Counted from the stretch's first letter, positions 1 to 9,498 are shown. The stretch: 35,222 nucleotides of DNA from an uncultured Trichormus sp. (GCA_936914905.1 CAKZGI010000350.1:1-35222), one strand, 5' to 3'. Notes: generated from the letters alone by a model not told the origin. Program-made: numbers and translations.

Positions 1-80
1 TAATTTATATTTTCATGGCTACTGGATTTTTAAAAACTATAGTTCTGAATTGCCTATGAGTGTAGTTTTTTATGCTACTT

Positions 81-110
81 ATTGAAGTATTGAAGTGAAG
101 TATTGAAGTG
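81..110. repeat. short tandem repeat (attgaagt units)
   Basis: The unit ATTGAAGT recurs three times with an extra GAAGT between copies two and three. It lies directly after the point where the antitoxin remnant on the minus strand loses its family resemblance, so it may mark the truncation edge. Confidence 0.5.
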
Positions 111-121
111 CGGAATGTGGG

Positions 122-259
122 TTTTAAATCCTCAATACTAATTATTGCTACCCCAGGTTTAGCATGACGCTAAATTAATATTCATTCACCACCATATTCA
201 GCACAGTTCATAATATCGGGAAAGTTAACACGCGCTTCACTTGCACTGATGACAGACAT
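122..259 (-). pseudogene. YefM/Phd-family antitoxin remnant
   Basis: Read on the minus strand from the ATG at 257-259, the frame begins MSVISASEARVNFPDIMN and continues through EYGGE. It then hits TGA (182-184) and, four codons later, TAG (170-172), after which the frame goes on as RHAKPGVAIISIEDLK. This matches the usual Phd/YefM layout: an N-terminal DNA-binding segment with a SEAR-N-F core, then GG-R, then R-GKP-A-(I/V)-S-EDL. Intact members repress their own operon and neutralise a RelE/ParE/PIN-type toxin. The two stops sit where the family usually has Arg and Gln, consistent with CGA to TGA and CAG to TAG transitions. No toxin reading frame is visible next to it. The C-terminal toxin-binding part is missing, so the gene is non-functional. 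Confidence 0.6.
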
Positions 260-285
260 AGTGCCTCACACATTGATAGGGTTAG

Positions 286-417
286 ATCACATGTTTACCT
301 GAACTTCCAACTCGTCATAGTTTCGAGCCTCTAACTCCAGAAGATGATATAGATCTAGATGAGGATGATGAAGTAAATCCTGATCCTACTGCTATCAAAA
401 GACCTCTTAATTCTTAG
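286..417 (+). pseudogene. C-terminal remnant of an unknown acidic protein
   Basis: A frame that opens after a stop at 283-285 and ends at TAG 415-417 encodes about 43 residues. It has a proline-rich start (LPELPTRHSF) and a strongly acidic stretch (EDDIDLDEDDEVNPD). There is no start codon or ribosome binding site. The biased composition suggests a former protein tail rather than chance, but I do not recognise the family. It overlaps no other coding signal. Confidence 0.25.
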
Positions 418-525
418 AGAGTTGCTCATGTATATAATTCTCATTCATAGATATTAGGGTTAGTATCAACAACCCTAATATTATTTTTATATATTTTCTT
501 TGGTGACACATTGAATATTTCTCTA

Positions 526-1785
526 TCACCAATTACCAACAAGAAAATCAAATAAATAATGCGCCATTTCCAACTTAGAACAAGCCGGAATTTCTACCTC
601 TCTTCCTTGCTTATCTAAAAACACCGCTTCATTATTATCACTACCAAAACCACTATCAGTCTTATCAATAGGATTCGCTACAATTGCATCTAATTGTTTT
701 CTCTGCAATTTTTCCCGTGCAGGAGTAATAATATCGCCTGTTTGTGTTGCAAAACCAACTAATAATTGATGGGGTTGTTTGCGTTTTCCTAGTTCAGCAA
801 CTATATCCGGTACTGGCGCAAGAGGTAAATTTTCGGGGAGTGATCGCTTGGGTAATTTTTCGGTACTATATTCTTTAGGCTTGATATCTGCAACTGCGGC
901 AGACATGACAATTATATCTGCATTGGCTAAACGCTCTAACATTACCTGCTGCATTTGGTCTGCACTAACTACCTCAATTCCTTCCACTCCCACAGGTACA
1001 TCCCAACTCGCTGGACAATGCACTAATGTTACTTTTGCGCCTCTGTGCAGTGCTGCCTGTGCTAATCCTAAACCCATTTTACCTGTGGAGGGATTCCCAA
1101 TAAATCGCACCGGATCTAAATATTCTCGCGTTCCTCCAGCACTAATTAAAATCTGCTTTCCAGCTAAATCTCTTTTCCTCTGGGTATGTAATAAAGATTG
1201 AATATAAACACATATTTCTGCGGGTTCTGCCATTCTGCCAGCACCAATGCGATCACACGCCAGCAAGCCAGAACCAGTTTGAATACCATAAAATCTCTTA
1301 TCTGTCAATAGCTGCCGCGAATTTCTTTGCACCGCTACCTGTTCCCACATATCTGTATTCATGGCTGGTGCTAACAACACGGGACAAGTAGAAGCGAGAA
1401 CACTATTTGTCAGTAAATTATCTGCCATTCCATAAGCTAATTTAGCCAAAGTATTAGCAGTTAAAGGCGCAATTACGATTAAATCAGCCCATTCACCCAA
1501 CTCAATATGCAACGGACGAGAATAAATTGGTTGCCAAAAATCATCATCAGTATAAGCTTGGTGTCGGGATAAAGTGGCTAAAGTTAAAGGAGTGACAAAT
1601 TCTTGAGCAGACTTAGTAAGAATAACTCGCACTTCTACCCCAGACTTAAACAGAGTAGAAACCAATTCACAGACTTTATAGGCGGCGATACCGCCGCCTA
1701 CAGCAACAATAACTCGTCTGGATTGAGGATTTGGGATTTGGGATTTGGGATTTGCAGATGATGGCATTTGGAGGCATAATTTCAA
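526..1785 (-). CDS. coaBC: bifunctional phosphopantothenoylcysteine decarboxylase / phosphopantothenate-cysteine ligase
   Basis: This cytosolic fusion enzyme carries out two steps of coenzyme A synthesis. CoaB joins 4'-phosphopantothenate to cysteine with CTP, and CoaC decarboxylates the product to 4'-phosphopantetheine using FMN. The CoaC flavoprotein domain spans about residues 23-200: the [11 protein letters not shown] start, the catalytic His in PLHIE near 93, the PAMNTDMW motif near 140-147 and Cys177 in [15 protein letters not shown]. The CoaB domain follows from about 209, with [23 protein letters not shown] and AAVADIKPK. The first 22 residues precede the usual start and are partly encoded by a CAAATCC tandem repeat (1727-1754), so the true start is uncertain (ATG at 1785 or 1767). 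No good Shine-Dalgarno is seen. The gene looks intact at 419 aa. The next gene upstream on the same strand is the DUF2555 gene. Confidence 0.95.
   Translation of the reverse strand: MKLCLQMPSSANPKSQIPNPQSRRVIVAVGGGIAAYKVCELVSTLFKSGVEVRVILTKSAQEFVTPLTLATLSRHQAYTDDDFWQPIYSRPLHIELGEWADLIVIAPLTANTLAKLAYGMADNLLTNSVLASTCPVLLAPAMNTDMWEQVAVQRNSRQLLTDKRFYGIQTGSGLLACDRIGAGRMAEPAEICVYIQSLLHTQRKRDLAGKQILISAGGTREYLDPVRFIGNPSTGKMGLGLAQAALHRGAKVTLVHCPASWDVPVGVEGIEVVSADQMQQVMLERLANADIIVMSAAVADIKPKEYSTEKLPKRSLPENLPLAPVPDIVAELGKRKQPHQLLVGFATQTGDIITPAREKLQRKQLDAIVANPIDKTDSGFGSDNNEAVFLDKQGREVEIPACSKLEMAHYLFDFLVGNW
1727..1754. repeat. STRR heptamer array, 4 perfect copies (GGATTTG)
   Basis: Four consecutive GGATTTG units run from 1727 to 1754 and read CAAATCC on the minus strand. 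They lie inside the 5' end of coaBC and encode part of its non-conserved N-terminal extension ([10 protein letters not shown]). Heptameric short tandemly repeated repetitive sequences are characteristic of heterocystous cyanobacteria but are normally intergenic. Confidence 0.85.
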
Positions 1786-1839
1786 TTATCTTTGATTTTA
1801 GCTCGTCAAACCCAATCTAAAATCCAAAATCTAAAATCT

Positions 1840-2052
1840 CTAGGCTTCGTCGTAGGGTTCTAAATCTAAAAGGTGTATGTACGGCTCAACCAACTCTGGA
1901 CGCTGAAACGCGATTGCTCGCAGTAGATGCCAATCATTTAAACCCTCAAAAGCATTACTATAATTATCTAATTCCAGACGGTTAGCTAAATCTTTTACTT
2001 CTGTTGTTGTCATGGCAGCAATTTCTTTCCTGGAAATGCTTAGAGTTGTCAT
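1840..2052 (-). CDS. small conserved cyanobacterial protein, DUF2555 family
   Basis: A 70-residue soluble protein with no membrane segment. It starts MTTLSISRKEIAAMTTTEV and has a central NRLELDNYSNAFEGLNDWHL core and an acidic end (LDLEPYDEA). I match it from memory to the DUF2555 family, restricted to cyanobacteria and of unknown function. The start at 2052 is preferred over ATGs further upstream because AGGGAGGGG lies just upstream of it on the minus strand. The gene lies about 50 bases upstream of the coaBC start in the same direction, so the two may be co-transcribed. It appears intact. Confidence 0.75.
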   Translation of the reverse strand: MTTLSISRKEIAAMTTTEVKDLANRLELDNYSNAFEGLNDWHLLRAIAFQRPELVEPYIHLLDLEPYDEA

Positions 2053-2317
2053 AATGCTTGCCCCTCCCTTTTGCAGCATTCGCATTCAGCTTTAGGTGGA
2101 GCTGCGTTAAAATTTTCCACCCAATCTATATTACTAATTAGTGGCCATTTAATTTGTAAAAATTTAGCTGATTTCCACCCTAATGTTGTAAAAAATTTGT
2201 AACTTAAGTTTAATTTGCAAAATGATTGTGACATAAAGAAAGCTACAAAGCTTATGTAGTAAGTCTTTTACAAGCCAAAATCCAAAATATAAAACCCAGA
2301 ATCGAAAATTATTGAGT

Positions 2318-2944
2318 CTAACTAGTTATCTTAATGACAAATTTTCTCAATACCTTTAACATTTCCAAATTAATTTCATGTCCCATGTCAAATTCATGAT
2401 ATTCCACCGCCACTCCCAGGGATTGGGCAACTTCTGTTGCTTTAATAGCAGCCTGTAATGGTACAATTTGGTCTTGTCTTCCATGCATAATTAATGTGGG
2501 TGGAAAACTATTTTGATGAAGATTTCCTGTGTTGGGATGTAAATACCCACTCATCACAACTAAACCAGCAAGGGGCAAAGTTAATCCCACATCTAAAGTC
2601 ATCGCACCACCTTGAGAAAACCCACTCAAAATAGTGCGTGATAAGGGCACACCTGTATTACTCTCTAAAGAAAGTAACCAATCTATCAACAATTGCCGAC
2701 TTTCTGCCAATCCTTCATACATATTCCCATCCCGTAAGTCATACCAAGCTCTACCCAAAGGAGAATATGGATATGGATAAGGTGCGTTGGGAAGAAAGAA
2801 TTCATAATCAGGTAAGTTGACATAAGGCACTAAAGCTTCAACATCTTGAGCATTTGCACCCCAACCGTGTAATGTGATAATTAAAGCGGTGGGCGCTTGC
2901 TGTGTTTTGGGCGAAAATTTGATGAAATCTAATGTTTGAGTCAT
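2318..2944 (-). CDS. alpha/beta hydrolase, phospholipase/carboxylesterase family
   Basis: A 208-residue cytosolic serine hydrolase of the short esterase group related to carboxylesterase/lysophospholipase (Abhydrolase_2). It has the oxyanion-hole strand and loop LIITLHGWGANAQD at about 21-34 and the nucleophile elbow GFSQGG with Ser110. The acid is probably the Asp in MHGRQDQIVP and the base the His in DMGHEIN near the C terminus. No signal peptide is seen. The start at 2944 (MTQTLDF) is chosen because the extra 16 residues of a longer frame (from 2992) are low-complexity and not typical. The substrate cannot be deduced from the sequence. All catalytic residues are present, in contrast to the broken gene immediately upstream. 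Confidence 0.85.
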   Translation of the reverse strand: MTQTLDFIKFSPKTQQAPTALIITLHGWGANAQDVEALVPYVNLPDYEFFLPNAPYPYPYSPLGRAWYDLRDGNMYEGLAESRQLLIDWLLSLESNTGVPLSRTILSGFSQGGAMTLDVGLTLPLAGLVVMSGYLHPNTGNLHQNSFPPTLIMHGRQDQIVPLQAAIKATEVAQSLGVAVEYHEFDMGHEINLEMLKVLRKFVIKITS

Positions 2945-3025
2945 GAGTAGGAAATGGGGTGTAGAGGGAGCAGGATACAGGAGAGTAGGCAAAGTAGGGG
3001 GAGAATAACAACTGATAACTGTTTA

Positions 3026-5879
3026 TTAATTCCCCTGCAACGGTGCATTTAAAGCTTTTTCAATGCGATCGCGGGTTTCTAGTAAATGCGCTTTAGTATA
3101 TTCGTCATCAGAATTCATTCCCCGGAGTTCATTGTTTAATTGTTTGAGCTTATACCAGGCTAATGTGCGGGCATCTTCTAGTACATCTACTTTTCGTAAT
3201 ACCATTGCTGTTAAGAAGTTCACATATTGGCGTTTTAAACCCCGCCGCAAACTAGAAATTTTGAATTTTCTTTTTGGTTGTAAAACTTCTTTCCAAATTC
3301 CGGTTTGTAAAGTCCCAAATAACTCAGGTAAACTCAGTGCTTCTCCTTTTGCGCTTTTGAGTTCAATATCCTTCATCCGAGAGAGGTGATCGCCTGAGAG
3401 TAAATCACTCAATACGGTACTTTGGACAAACAATACTAAATCATAAACTGGGTAATCTAAGCGTCCCCTGGTAGGACTGCTACCCGAATGTAGCCAACGT
3501 TCTGGGGCTAATTTATTTATTACTTCTGGTGAAAACTCCAGCGCATCCTCAGCAAAAACATATTTTTGCAATGTCGCTAATGCTTGCCGTTGTTGTTCGA
3601 CAGGTACAGCGATAAATGGTAATCTTCCTTGATTCTCACCAGGATGAACACGGTAAAAAGACTGTCCACAAATGTATTTACTAGTATAATACAAATGCTG
3701 TAAATAATTGCCAAATATGGTGTTAAATCTTTCTCTTAAATCACTGTAACTTTCTCCAGAAATTGGATAGCCTTGATTTAAACTTTCCCACATATTCAGA
3801 CAATTATCCAACTCGGATTGTGAATAAATTAGAATATTACTGCTATTATCCGAAGGCGCAGATGTCGTATCAATACTAGATGTATCCTCATCTGGAGAAT
3901 AACTCAACTCTGGTTTTGCCGATTTTTTAGCAATTTCTTCTAAAAATGGTTTTTCTGCTATGGAAATTCTCGCCCCAAAAGCAGTGTAACCATACTGTAT
4001 TGCCCATATATCATAGCTTCCCACCTGATTCGGAAAATAATCTCCTTGAGATGTACCGCGCGGAGCTATATTTGGAGAAATATAATGCATCCCCGAAGAT
4101 ATCAAACCTTTAGTGGGAGTGATTTCAAGATTATTCATTTCCTCTGGTGCTAATAAGGTACTACCACAAAAATTGTGTCGTAATCCTAAAGTAGGACCAA
4201 CTTGATGAGCAATAATTAAGCGTAAATATTTATGGATATAATCCTTTAATTTGTCTTTATTAGGAGTAGTACTTGCTAAGTAATGACATTGCCAATGAAC
4301 CAAAAGCAAACTTATTAGCTGATCCTATACCATAGCATAAATCATACTCTCCCGCTAGCTTGGATAAGTTGCCAACTAATCCTTTAGTATTTTTATAACC
4401 TTGGCGACAAAGCAGGCGATTTTTTTCCATCAATGCTGATAAGGTAGTAGGAGTTGCTGTTGGTGAAGGTAAAACAATTTGCCGATAATTATTTCTTAAG
4501 GCTCGGATAAAACTGGCATGTACAAGAATATCTGCATCCAAAATTTCACCAGTCAAGGGATTAACACGGGATGGACCAAGAGCAAAATATCCATCTACTT
4601 TATTAATCCACTGTATTAATACAGCGAATAGTATTGTAACGAATATCAGAAGTACCCCATTTAGCATTATCGGGCATTTGTCGGACTTCTATTGCATCTT
4701 TGAATCCCGCTTTCAAAAAAGCTTAATTCCACATTAACACCCCTTCTTTAATGGCATCACGATATTTAAAAGGGACGGCATTATCAATCCAAAAAATAAT
4801 TGGTTTTTTCGGTAGAGAAATTTCGGCGTTAGGATCTTGTTTTTCTAAGTTATAACGATTGACATAACGCACAAAATGATCATTACTATAATGTGTGGAT
4901 AAATCTTGATAGGCAGTCAAAAAATATCCTACCCGATCATCTGCCAAACGGGGTTGATAATTATTATTAGGCAATTGGGAAAGGCTATAGTGAAGCCTCG
5001 ACTATCAGCTAGTACACTATAATTTTGCTCTTGCTCCTTGCTAGTACCAGTCAAATTGAAAATTGACTCAATTTCTACATTGTTGGGAAAAACTTTAGCA
5101 TTACCAAAATAAATTTTGTCTGGACTAGTAGCTAAATCTAAAGTTGCAGATAATCCAGCTAAATCTGTCAGCAGTAAATCCTCTAAATCAATGAGGATAG
5201 TATTTGGTTGAGGATGAATGCTTTTACTTTTAATAGGAAGATTGTACAATACAGAGTCACTAAAAGATCGGGAGAGTGATCGCACTTGTGGACCTTCTAT
5301 ACGGTTGCGTAAATTAACATTATGAACGACAAACTGCAAGTTATTATCTACTTGTTGGAAATAAAACAGAAAATCTTGCAATGGCATACCACTATAAATC
5401 CCTCCTTCACCAATGCCAGATTCCAACGTGGACGTAGCTAAGGAGTTTTTTTGTAGTTGCGCTGGCTTAATTTCTAAATGTATTTTGTTCTTGTCTTTTT
5501 GGCTATAAAGAGTAAATATACCCTCTAATTTTTGACAGTCTTTAACAACTTCATCAAATGGTTCCAACTCATCTTCTTTGCCAGTTTGAACACTATTGGT
5601 CGGCTTTTCGGTTAGCTTATTAGCAGTTTGAGCAATTTCTAGAAATGGCTGCTTCCTGGCTTTTTGTGGATCATCTACTACCCACATAAAAGCTTGTTTT
5701 TGTACTTATTTATTCTGATTCTGATTAAGTACCCATATTTTTGATGCTGGTAAAGTTAGTTGAGGCGAAGTTACCATATTTTTCTGTGGTTCTGTCTCCA
5801 ATGACTGAGGGCCAGCAGTTCCTATCCCTAAAAACAAACTGTGTAACAAAACGATATAAAATGTTAATTTGTTCATCAT
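3026..5879 (-). pseudogene. zinc-dependent metalloprotease (DUF5117/DUF5118-type), multiply disrupted
   Basis: Six pieces on the minus strand together resemble a roughly 900-residue secreted zinc metalloprotease with DUF5118/DUF5117 and C-terminal DUF4953-like regions. The start is near ATG 5877-5879, followed by a signal-peptide-like MMNKLTFYIVLLHSLFLG. In-frame TAA codons lie at 5706-5708 and 4723-4725. Reading-frame shifts are visible near 4976 (before LPNNNYQPRLADDRVGYF), near 4620 (before QWINKVDGYFALGPSR) and near 4280 (between FAFGSLAMSLL and ASTTPNKDKLKDY). At 4193-4207 the normal HEVGH zinc site reads HQVGP, followed by a well-kept TLGLRHNF. Both the frame and the active site are therefore lost. 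A functional copy would cleave peptides in the periplasm or outside the cell. Confidence 0.9.
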
Positions 5880-6021
5880 GCTTTATACGAGATACACCAT
5901 CTTCAGCGAGGCAAAGTAGGGAGAGATAGTAGGTTTAATTTAATGGCTCGTTCGCGTAGCACATTGCCTTTACATTAAAAAATTTACGAGTTGACAACAC
6001 TCTGATACTCAGCTTATTTTA

Positions 6022-6726
6022 TTAGGATTCTCTTAATACATACCCTACACCACGAACCGTTTGAATTAAGCGCTTTTGTCCTTCTTCTTCAATTTTCAGA
6101 CGTAAGTACCGAATATATACTTCAATCACATTCGACTCACCCATAAAATCGTAACCCCAAACATTTTCTAAAATTTGTTCGCGGGTTAATACTTCACGGG
6201 GGTGTTCCATAAAAAACTTTAATAATTCAAATTCCTTCATTGTCAATTCGATGGTTCTGCTGTTGTAGATGACGCAACGGGTTCCGATATCTAAAACCAA
6301 ATCCCCAAAGCGTAGCTGTTCTGTGGTATCAACATCAGGTTTGAGATACAAACGAACCAACTTTAAAAAATCTTCCGAGCGATAGGGTTTGAGAATGTAA
6401 TCGTCAGCACCAGCTTCCAGACAAGCTACACGATCATCAACTGTATCTCTAGCCATTAAAATTAATACAGGAGAACAGTTGCCGATAGTATGAAGATTTC
6501 TACACAACGAGAGTCCTGACTCTCCAGTCAGCATCCGGTCTATAACTATTAAAGCAGGTGGGCGATGACTATGCCCACCTCCGGCATCACGGTATTGTTG
6601 TAAACCACTGACTGCATCATGAGCCACAATCGCATCATAGCCAGCTTCTTCCAAATCAAAAGCCAGTTGATTAGCTAGACTATCATCGGGTTCAATCACG
6701 AGAACACAGGCACTGTGAGGAAGCAT
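6022..6726 (-). CDS. nblR: OmpR/PhoB-type response regulator, NblR-like
   Basis: A 234-residue regulator with an N-terminal receiver and a C-terminal winged helix. The receiver has the acidic pair EPDD (12-15), phospho-acceptor Asp63 in VIDRMLTGESG and Lys113 in LKPYRSEDF. The usual switch Ser/Thr is Ala92 in LILMARDTVDDRV. The output domain shows LTMKEFELLKFFMEHP, the EQILENVWGYDF turn and the QTVRGVGYVLR hairpin. The DRML-GESG and MARDTV-DRVACLEAGADDY blocks match my memory of NblR, which controls phycobilisome breakdown under nutrient stress. The symbol rests on that recognition; another OmpR-family regulator is possible. It is intact, with a heptamer repeat array immediately upstream. Confidence 0.75.
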   Translation of the reverse strand: MLPHSACVLVIEPDDSLANQLAFDLEEAGYDAIVAHDAVSGLQQYRDAGGGHSHRPPALIVIDRMLTGESGLSLCRNLHTIGNCSPVLILMARDTVDDRVACLEAGADDYILKPYRSEDFLKLVRLYLKPDVDTTEQLRFGDLVLDIGTRCVIYNSRTIELTMKEFELLKFFMEHPREVLTREQILENVWGYDFMGESNVIEVYIRYLRLKIEEEGQKRLIQTVRGVGYVLRES

Positions 6727-6734
6727 AATATCAG

Positions 6735-6790
6735 TTGGTAATTGGTAATTAGTAATTGGTAACTAGTAATTGGTAATTGGTAATTAGTAA
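6735..6790. repeat. STRR heptamer array, 8 copies (TTGGTAA/TTAGTAA)
   Basis: Eight head-to-tail heptamers follow the consensus TTGGTAA, with TTAGTAA and CTAGTAA variants. They start 9 bases upstream of the nblR-like start codon, between it and its promoter, so they lie in the probable 5' leader. The 296-base gap to the next gene (6727-7022) otherwise shows nothing recognisable. Confidence 0.85.
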
Positions 6791-7022
6791 TGGAAAAAAC
6801 TGTATTCCATCAGTTATTAGCTATTGGTTTGTTGCATAAATTTCAGGCAATACTACTTGTTATAAATTGGTGTTAACGATGTTTTAGCACGTTCTGGATA
6901 AAACATCGACTTTCCCAAGATGCAAATTTAATTACTCATTCCCAATACAAGTGCCTAACTGTCAATTCTGGAAGAAAACCAATTTTGACTACCATTGATA
7001 AAAGAACACTTACTACTGATAA

Positions 7023-7940
7023 CTAAGGTAGTCCTACTGAATTGGGTTTAGCAATATGTGGCAGACCCCAACCTAATTTTTCCCTTAAAATGCTGAAAAA
7101 CTCTGGTGATTGTAAGCGAATGAAGCGAGCATTATATGGTGCTCGCTCCAAATATACCCGATTCTCCGGTATAATATAGTACCCACCGTTTCCATCTACC
7201 ACCATCACCAACCCGGGGATATTCACTGGATAGATGTTAACCGGTTCACTATCAGGAAACACCAAAGCCCTAGAAGCTAGGGAATGGGGACAAATTGGTA
7301 CTAGCTGCAATACAGGTACACCAGGAGTAATCACAGGACCACCGGCACTTCATGAATAAGCAGTTGAACCAGTTGGAGTAGAAACAATTACACCATCGGC
7401 TGCAATATCCAGCGCTGCATGATGACCAATTGCAATCTCAAAATGACACATCGAGGTTAAAGGTTCTCGATGCAGCACCATTTCATTTAAACAGAGAGCT
7501 TCCCATAATACTGCCTCTTCCCGTACAACTTTGACGGTGAGCATGACTCGTTCTTCGATTTCATACTTACCTGCCATTACCTGTTCAATCGCTTGGGGCA
7601 GTTGGTTAAGATAAGTTTCTGTCAAAAATCCCATGTGACCAGTATTCACTGTCAACAAAGGGATACCAAAGGGTGCCACTTGACGAGACGCTGCTAAAAC
7701 AGTACTGTCTCCTCCTAACACCACCGCAAACTCCATGTCTGAGTCAAAACCAGGGGGTTTTAGACCTTTAATCGGGGTGTGGCATACTGAACTATCAGGA
7801 TGGGAATAGCCAAGTATACCACCCATACTAGTTGTCACACACACATCCCAACCAGCTGCGGTTAGCTGATTTTTTAGTTCCATAGCGACATGAACCGCTA
7901 CCGGCTTAATGTCGTTGTAAATAATGCCTGCTTTCGGCAC
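7023..7940 (-). pseudogene. nadK: NAD kinase interrupted by an in-frame TGA
   Basis: A complete family-length NAD kinase (about 305 codons) phosphorylates NAD to NADP with ATP. It is read from the GTG at 7940 ([13 protein letters not shown]) to TAG 7023-7025. The frame is unbroken apart from TGA at 7350-7352. This stop falls inside the conserved [10 protein letters not shown]-(L)-SAGGP motif, where the family has Leu, so a single TTA or TTG to TGA change explains it. Downstream SAGGPVITP, the internal blocks and the C terminus (AKPNSVGLP) all remain in frame. Upstream, the catalytic GGDGT motif reads GGDST (Ser codon 7704-7706), a second damaging substitution. The two changes together favour a recent pseudogene over recoding. 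Cyanobacteria commonly have a second NAD kinase, which would cover the loss. Confidence 0.88.
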
Positions 7941-8253
7941 ACTTAAATATCCAATTTTAGGCGATTCTTAATCTTTATAAGAAAATAGGCTGAAAACCCC
8001 GGAATTAAACCCTAAAAACCCAAAAAATTTTTAGTGTTTAATGTCTTTTAATCCCCTGATGAAAGCCATTTGAGGGCTTTAGACCTCAGAGATTTTATGC
8101 TATCATAAATTTAATCCCTGAATACGGTGCAAAATCCAACAAGTGAAGTGTCCACTGCCCGCTCTAAAGAGATAGGGATTCTTAAGTAGGCAAAATTAAA
8201 CTCTTAAAGGCGTAGTTAATGCGCCACTACTAACTCCATAGTAATCAATTATT
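7941..8253. other. 313-base intergenic region with a possible IS200/IS605 end
   Basis: No open frame of note lies here. On the minus strand, TTAAGAATCCC is followed by a small hairpin (8158-8177, paired CCC-CTCT with AGAG-GGG) and GCAGTGGACA. This order resembles the degenerate right end of cyanobacterial IS200/IS605 elements (AAGAATCCC, hairpin, GGGAGTGTCAA). No tnpA or tnpB frame remains. The match is from memory and imperfect. Confidence 0.3.
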
Positions 8254-9252
8254 CTATTGGCTATTAACTTTTGAAGACTGTTTAAAAGGAGTTTTTTTAT
8301 CTTTCTGCTTTTTATTCTTAGTTTTTTCATAGTCTAACTCTTTCAGCTTTTTCATAATCCGGCTGAAATACTCTTGCAAGTATGTTTCTACAGTAGCTGT
8401 TTGTTGTTTGTCTAAACCAAATACTGTATATACTTCATCCATTGGAGCATTTAGGGCTATTCCACTGGCTAAAACTTCTGTAAAAGCTAGTCTGTCGGCA
8501 ACATTCCATCCCCATTGAAAAAACCGCAGCAACCCCTGTACACTACGCAGTAAGCCAATGGGCATCCGTGTTACTCTGGCATCTTTCCCAGACAAGCGTT
8601 CGCAAATGTTAATTATTTCTTCTGCACTCCAAGCACGAGTACCAACCAGAGGGAAAGCTTGATTTTGGGTTTCTGGCACACTCAAAGCGCAAATAGCAAA
8701 TTTAGCAATATCCTGAGTATCCATATAAGCTACTGGTGATGAAGAACCTGTCACCCACACCGGCTGATTTTCCAAAATGGGTATGCCATATTGACCAATT
8801 AATCCTTGCATAAACCCAGCTAAACGTAAGATTGTATAATCTAAGCCAGATTCAGCTAGAAATAATTCGGTACACCGCTTAATTTCCATCAGCGGTACGT
8901 TGGGATATTTATCAGCATCAAGAATTGAAAAGAAGATAAAACGCTCCACACCAGCTACTTTTGCTGCTTGAATTAATGCTACCTTACCTTCCCAATCTAC
9001 CTGTTTAATAGTTAATGAATCTGTGGCGCGAGATGTAGAAGCATCTATCACTTGGGTTACACCTGCTAATGCTGCTTCTACGGTTTGGGGTGTACACAAG
9101 TCTCCTATGACCAGTTCTGCTCCCCATTCTTTAAGAAATGAAGCTTTTTTCGTACTTCGGACTAAACAGCGTACCTTATATCCCTCATCGATAGCACGAC
9201 GAGCCAATTGTCTTCCTAAGGTGCCAGTGGCACCGACGATTAATAATGTCAT
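8254..9252 (-). CDS. ycf39: Ycf39-type NAD(P)-binding photosystem II assembly factor
   Basis: A 332-residue atypical short-chain dehydrogenase of the NmrA-like group. It has an N-terminal Rossmann dinucleotide site VGATGTLGRQ (6-15) and a conserved FIFFSILDADKYPNVPLMEIK segment. Ycf39 (plant HCF244) works on the thylakoid side with high-light-inducible proteins to deliver chlorophyll to newly made D1 during photosystem II assembly. The last 25 or so residues are Lys/Gln-rich and look like a variable tail. The frame is intact and begins at ATG 9252. petM lies 141 bases upstream in the same direction, so the two may share a transcript. Confidence 0.9.
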   Translation of the reverse strand: MTLLIVGATGTLGRQLARRAIDEGYKVRCLVRSTKKASFLKEWGAELVIGDLCTPQTVEAALAGVTQVIDASTSRATDSLTIKQVDWEGKVALIQAAKVAGVERFIFFSILDADKYPNVPLMEIKRCTELFLAESGLDYTILRLAGFMQGLIGQYGIPILENQPVWVTGSSSPVAYMDTQDIAKFAICALSVPETQNQAFPLVGTRAWSAEEIINICERLSGKDARVTRMPIGLLRSVQGLLRFFQWGWNVADRLAFTEVLASGIALNAPMDEVYTVFGLDKQQTATVETYLQEYFSRIMKKLKELDYEKTKNKKQKDKKTPFKQSSKVNSQ

Positions 9253-9393
9253 GAGGGTCGTTATAAATTTTAATGTTTTATGAAAAGAATCTTAACAGAA
9301 TTTAGCTATGGAAATAAAAATTTACATTTTTCTCAGGAGTTCAGGAGCAAGAATTAATTTTTCTCTTCCTGCCCCTACCCCCTGCATCTCTGC

Positions 9394-9498
9394 TTATTCT
9401 TCTGCGCCTTGAATTTTAAGTAACAAAGCACCAATGCCCCAGCCTACGAAGATTAAGCCGAAAGACAACATAGCTGCATTTAAGATTTCGCCGCCCAT
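9394..9498 (-). CDS. petM: cytochrome b6f complex subunit 7 (PetM)
   Basis: A 34-residue single-span membrane protein, [18 protein letters not shown] followed by [16 protein letters not shown]. It is a small peripheral subunit of the thylakoid cytochrome b6f complex, which passes electrons from plastoquinol to plastocyanin or cytochrome c6. The transmembrane helix covers about residues 5-27. The start at 9498 is supported by AGGAGA about 10 bases upstream on the minus strand. The length and sequence are those of the cyanobacterial family. ycf39 follows downstream on the same strand, and the divergent pdxA starts 239 bases away on the other side. Confidence 0.95.
   Translation of the reverse strand: MGGEILNAAMLSFGLIFVGWGIGALLLKIQGAEE

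Noticed and set aside
2049-2234. 61-codon minus-strand frame upstream of the DUF2555 gene
   Set aside because: It overlaps the ribosome binding site of the DUF2555 gene, has no family resemblance and no Shine-Dalgarno.
6735-6790. CRISPR array
   Set aside because: Units are 7 bases, head to tail and without spacers; they are STRR repeats. No cas gene or spaced direct repeat occurs in the window.
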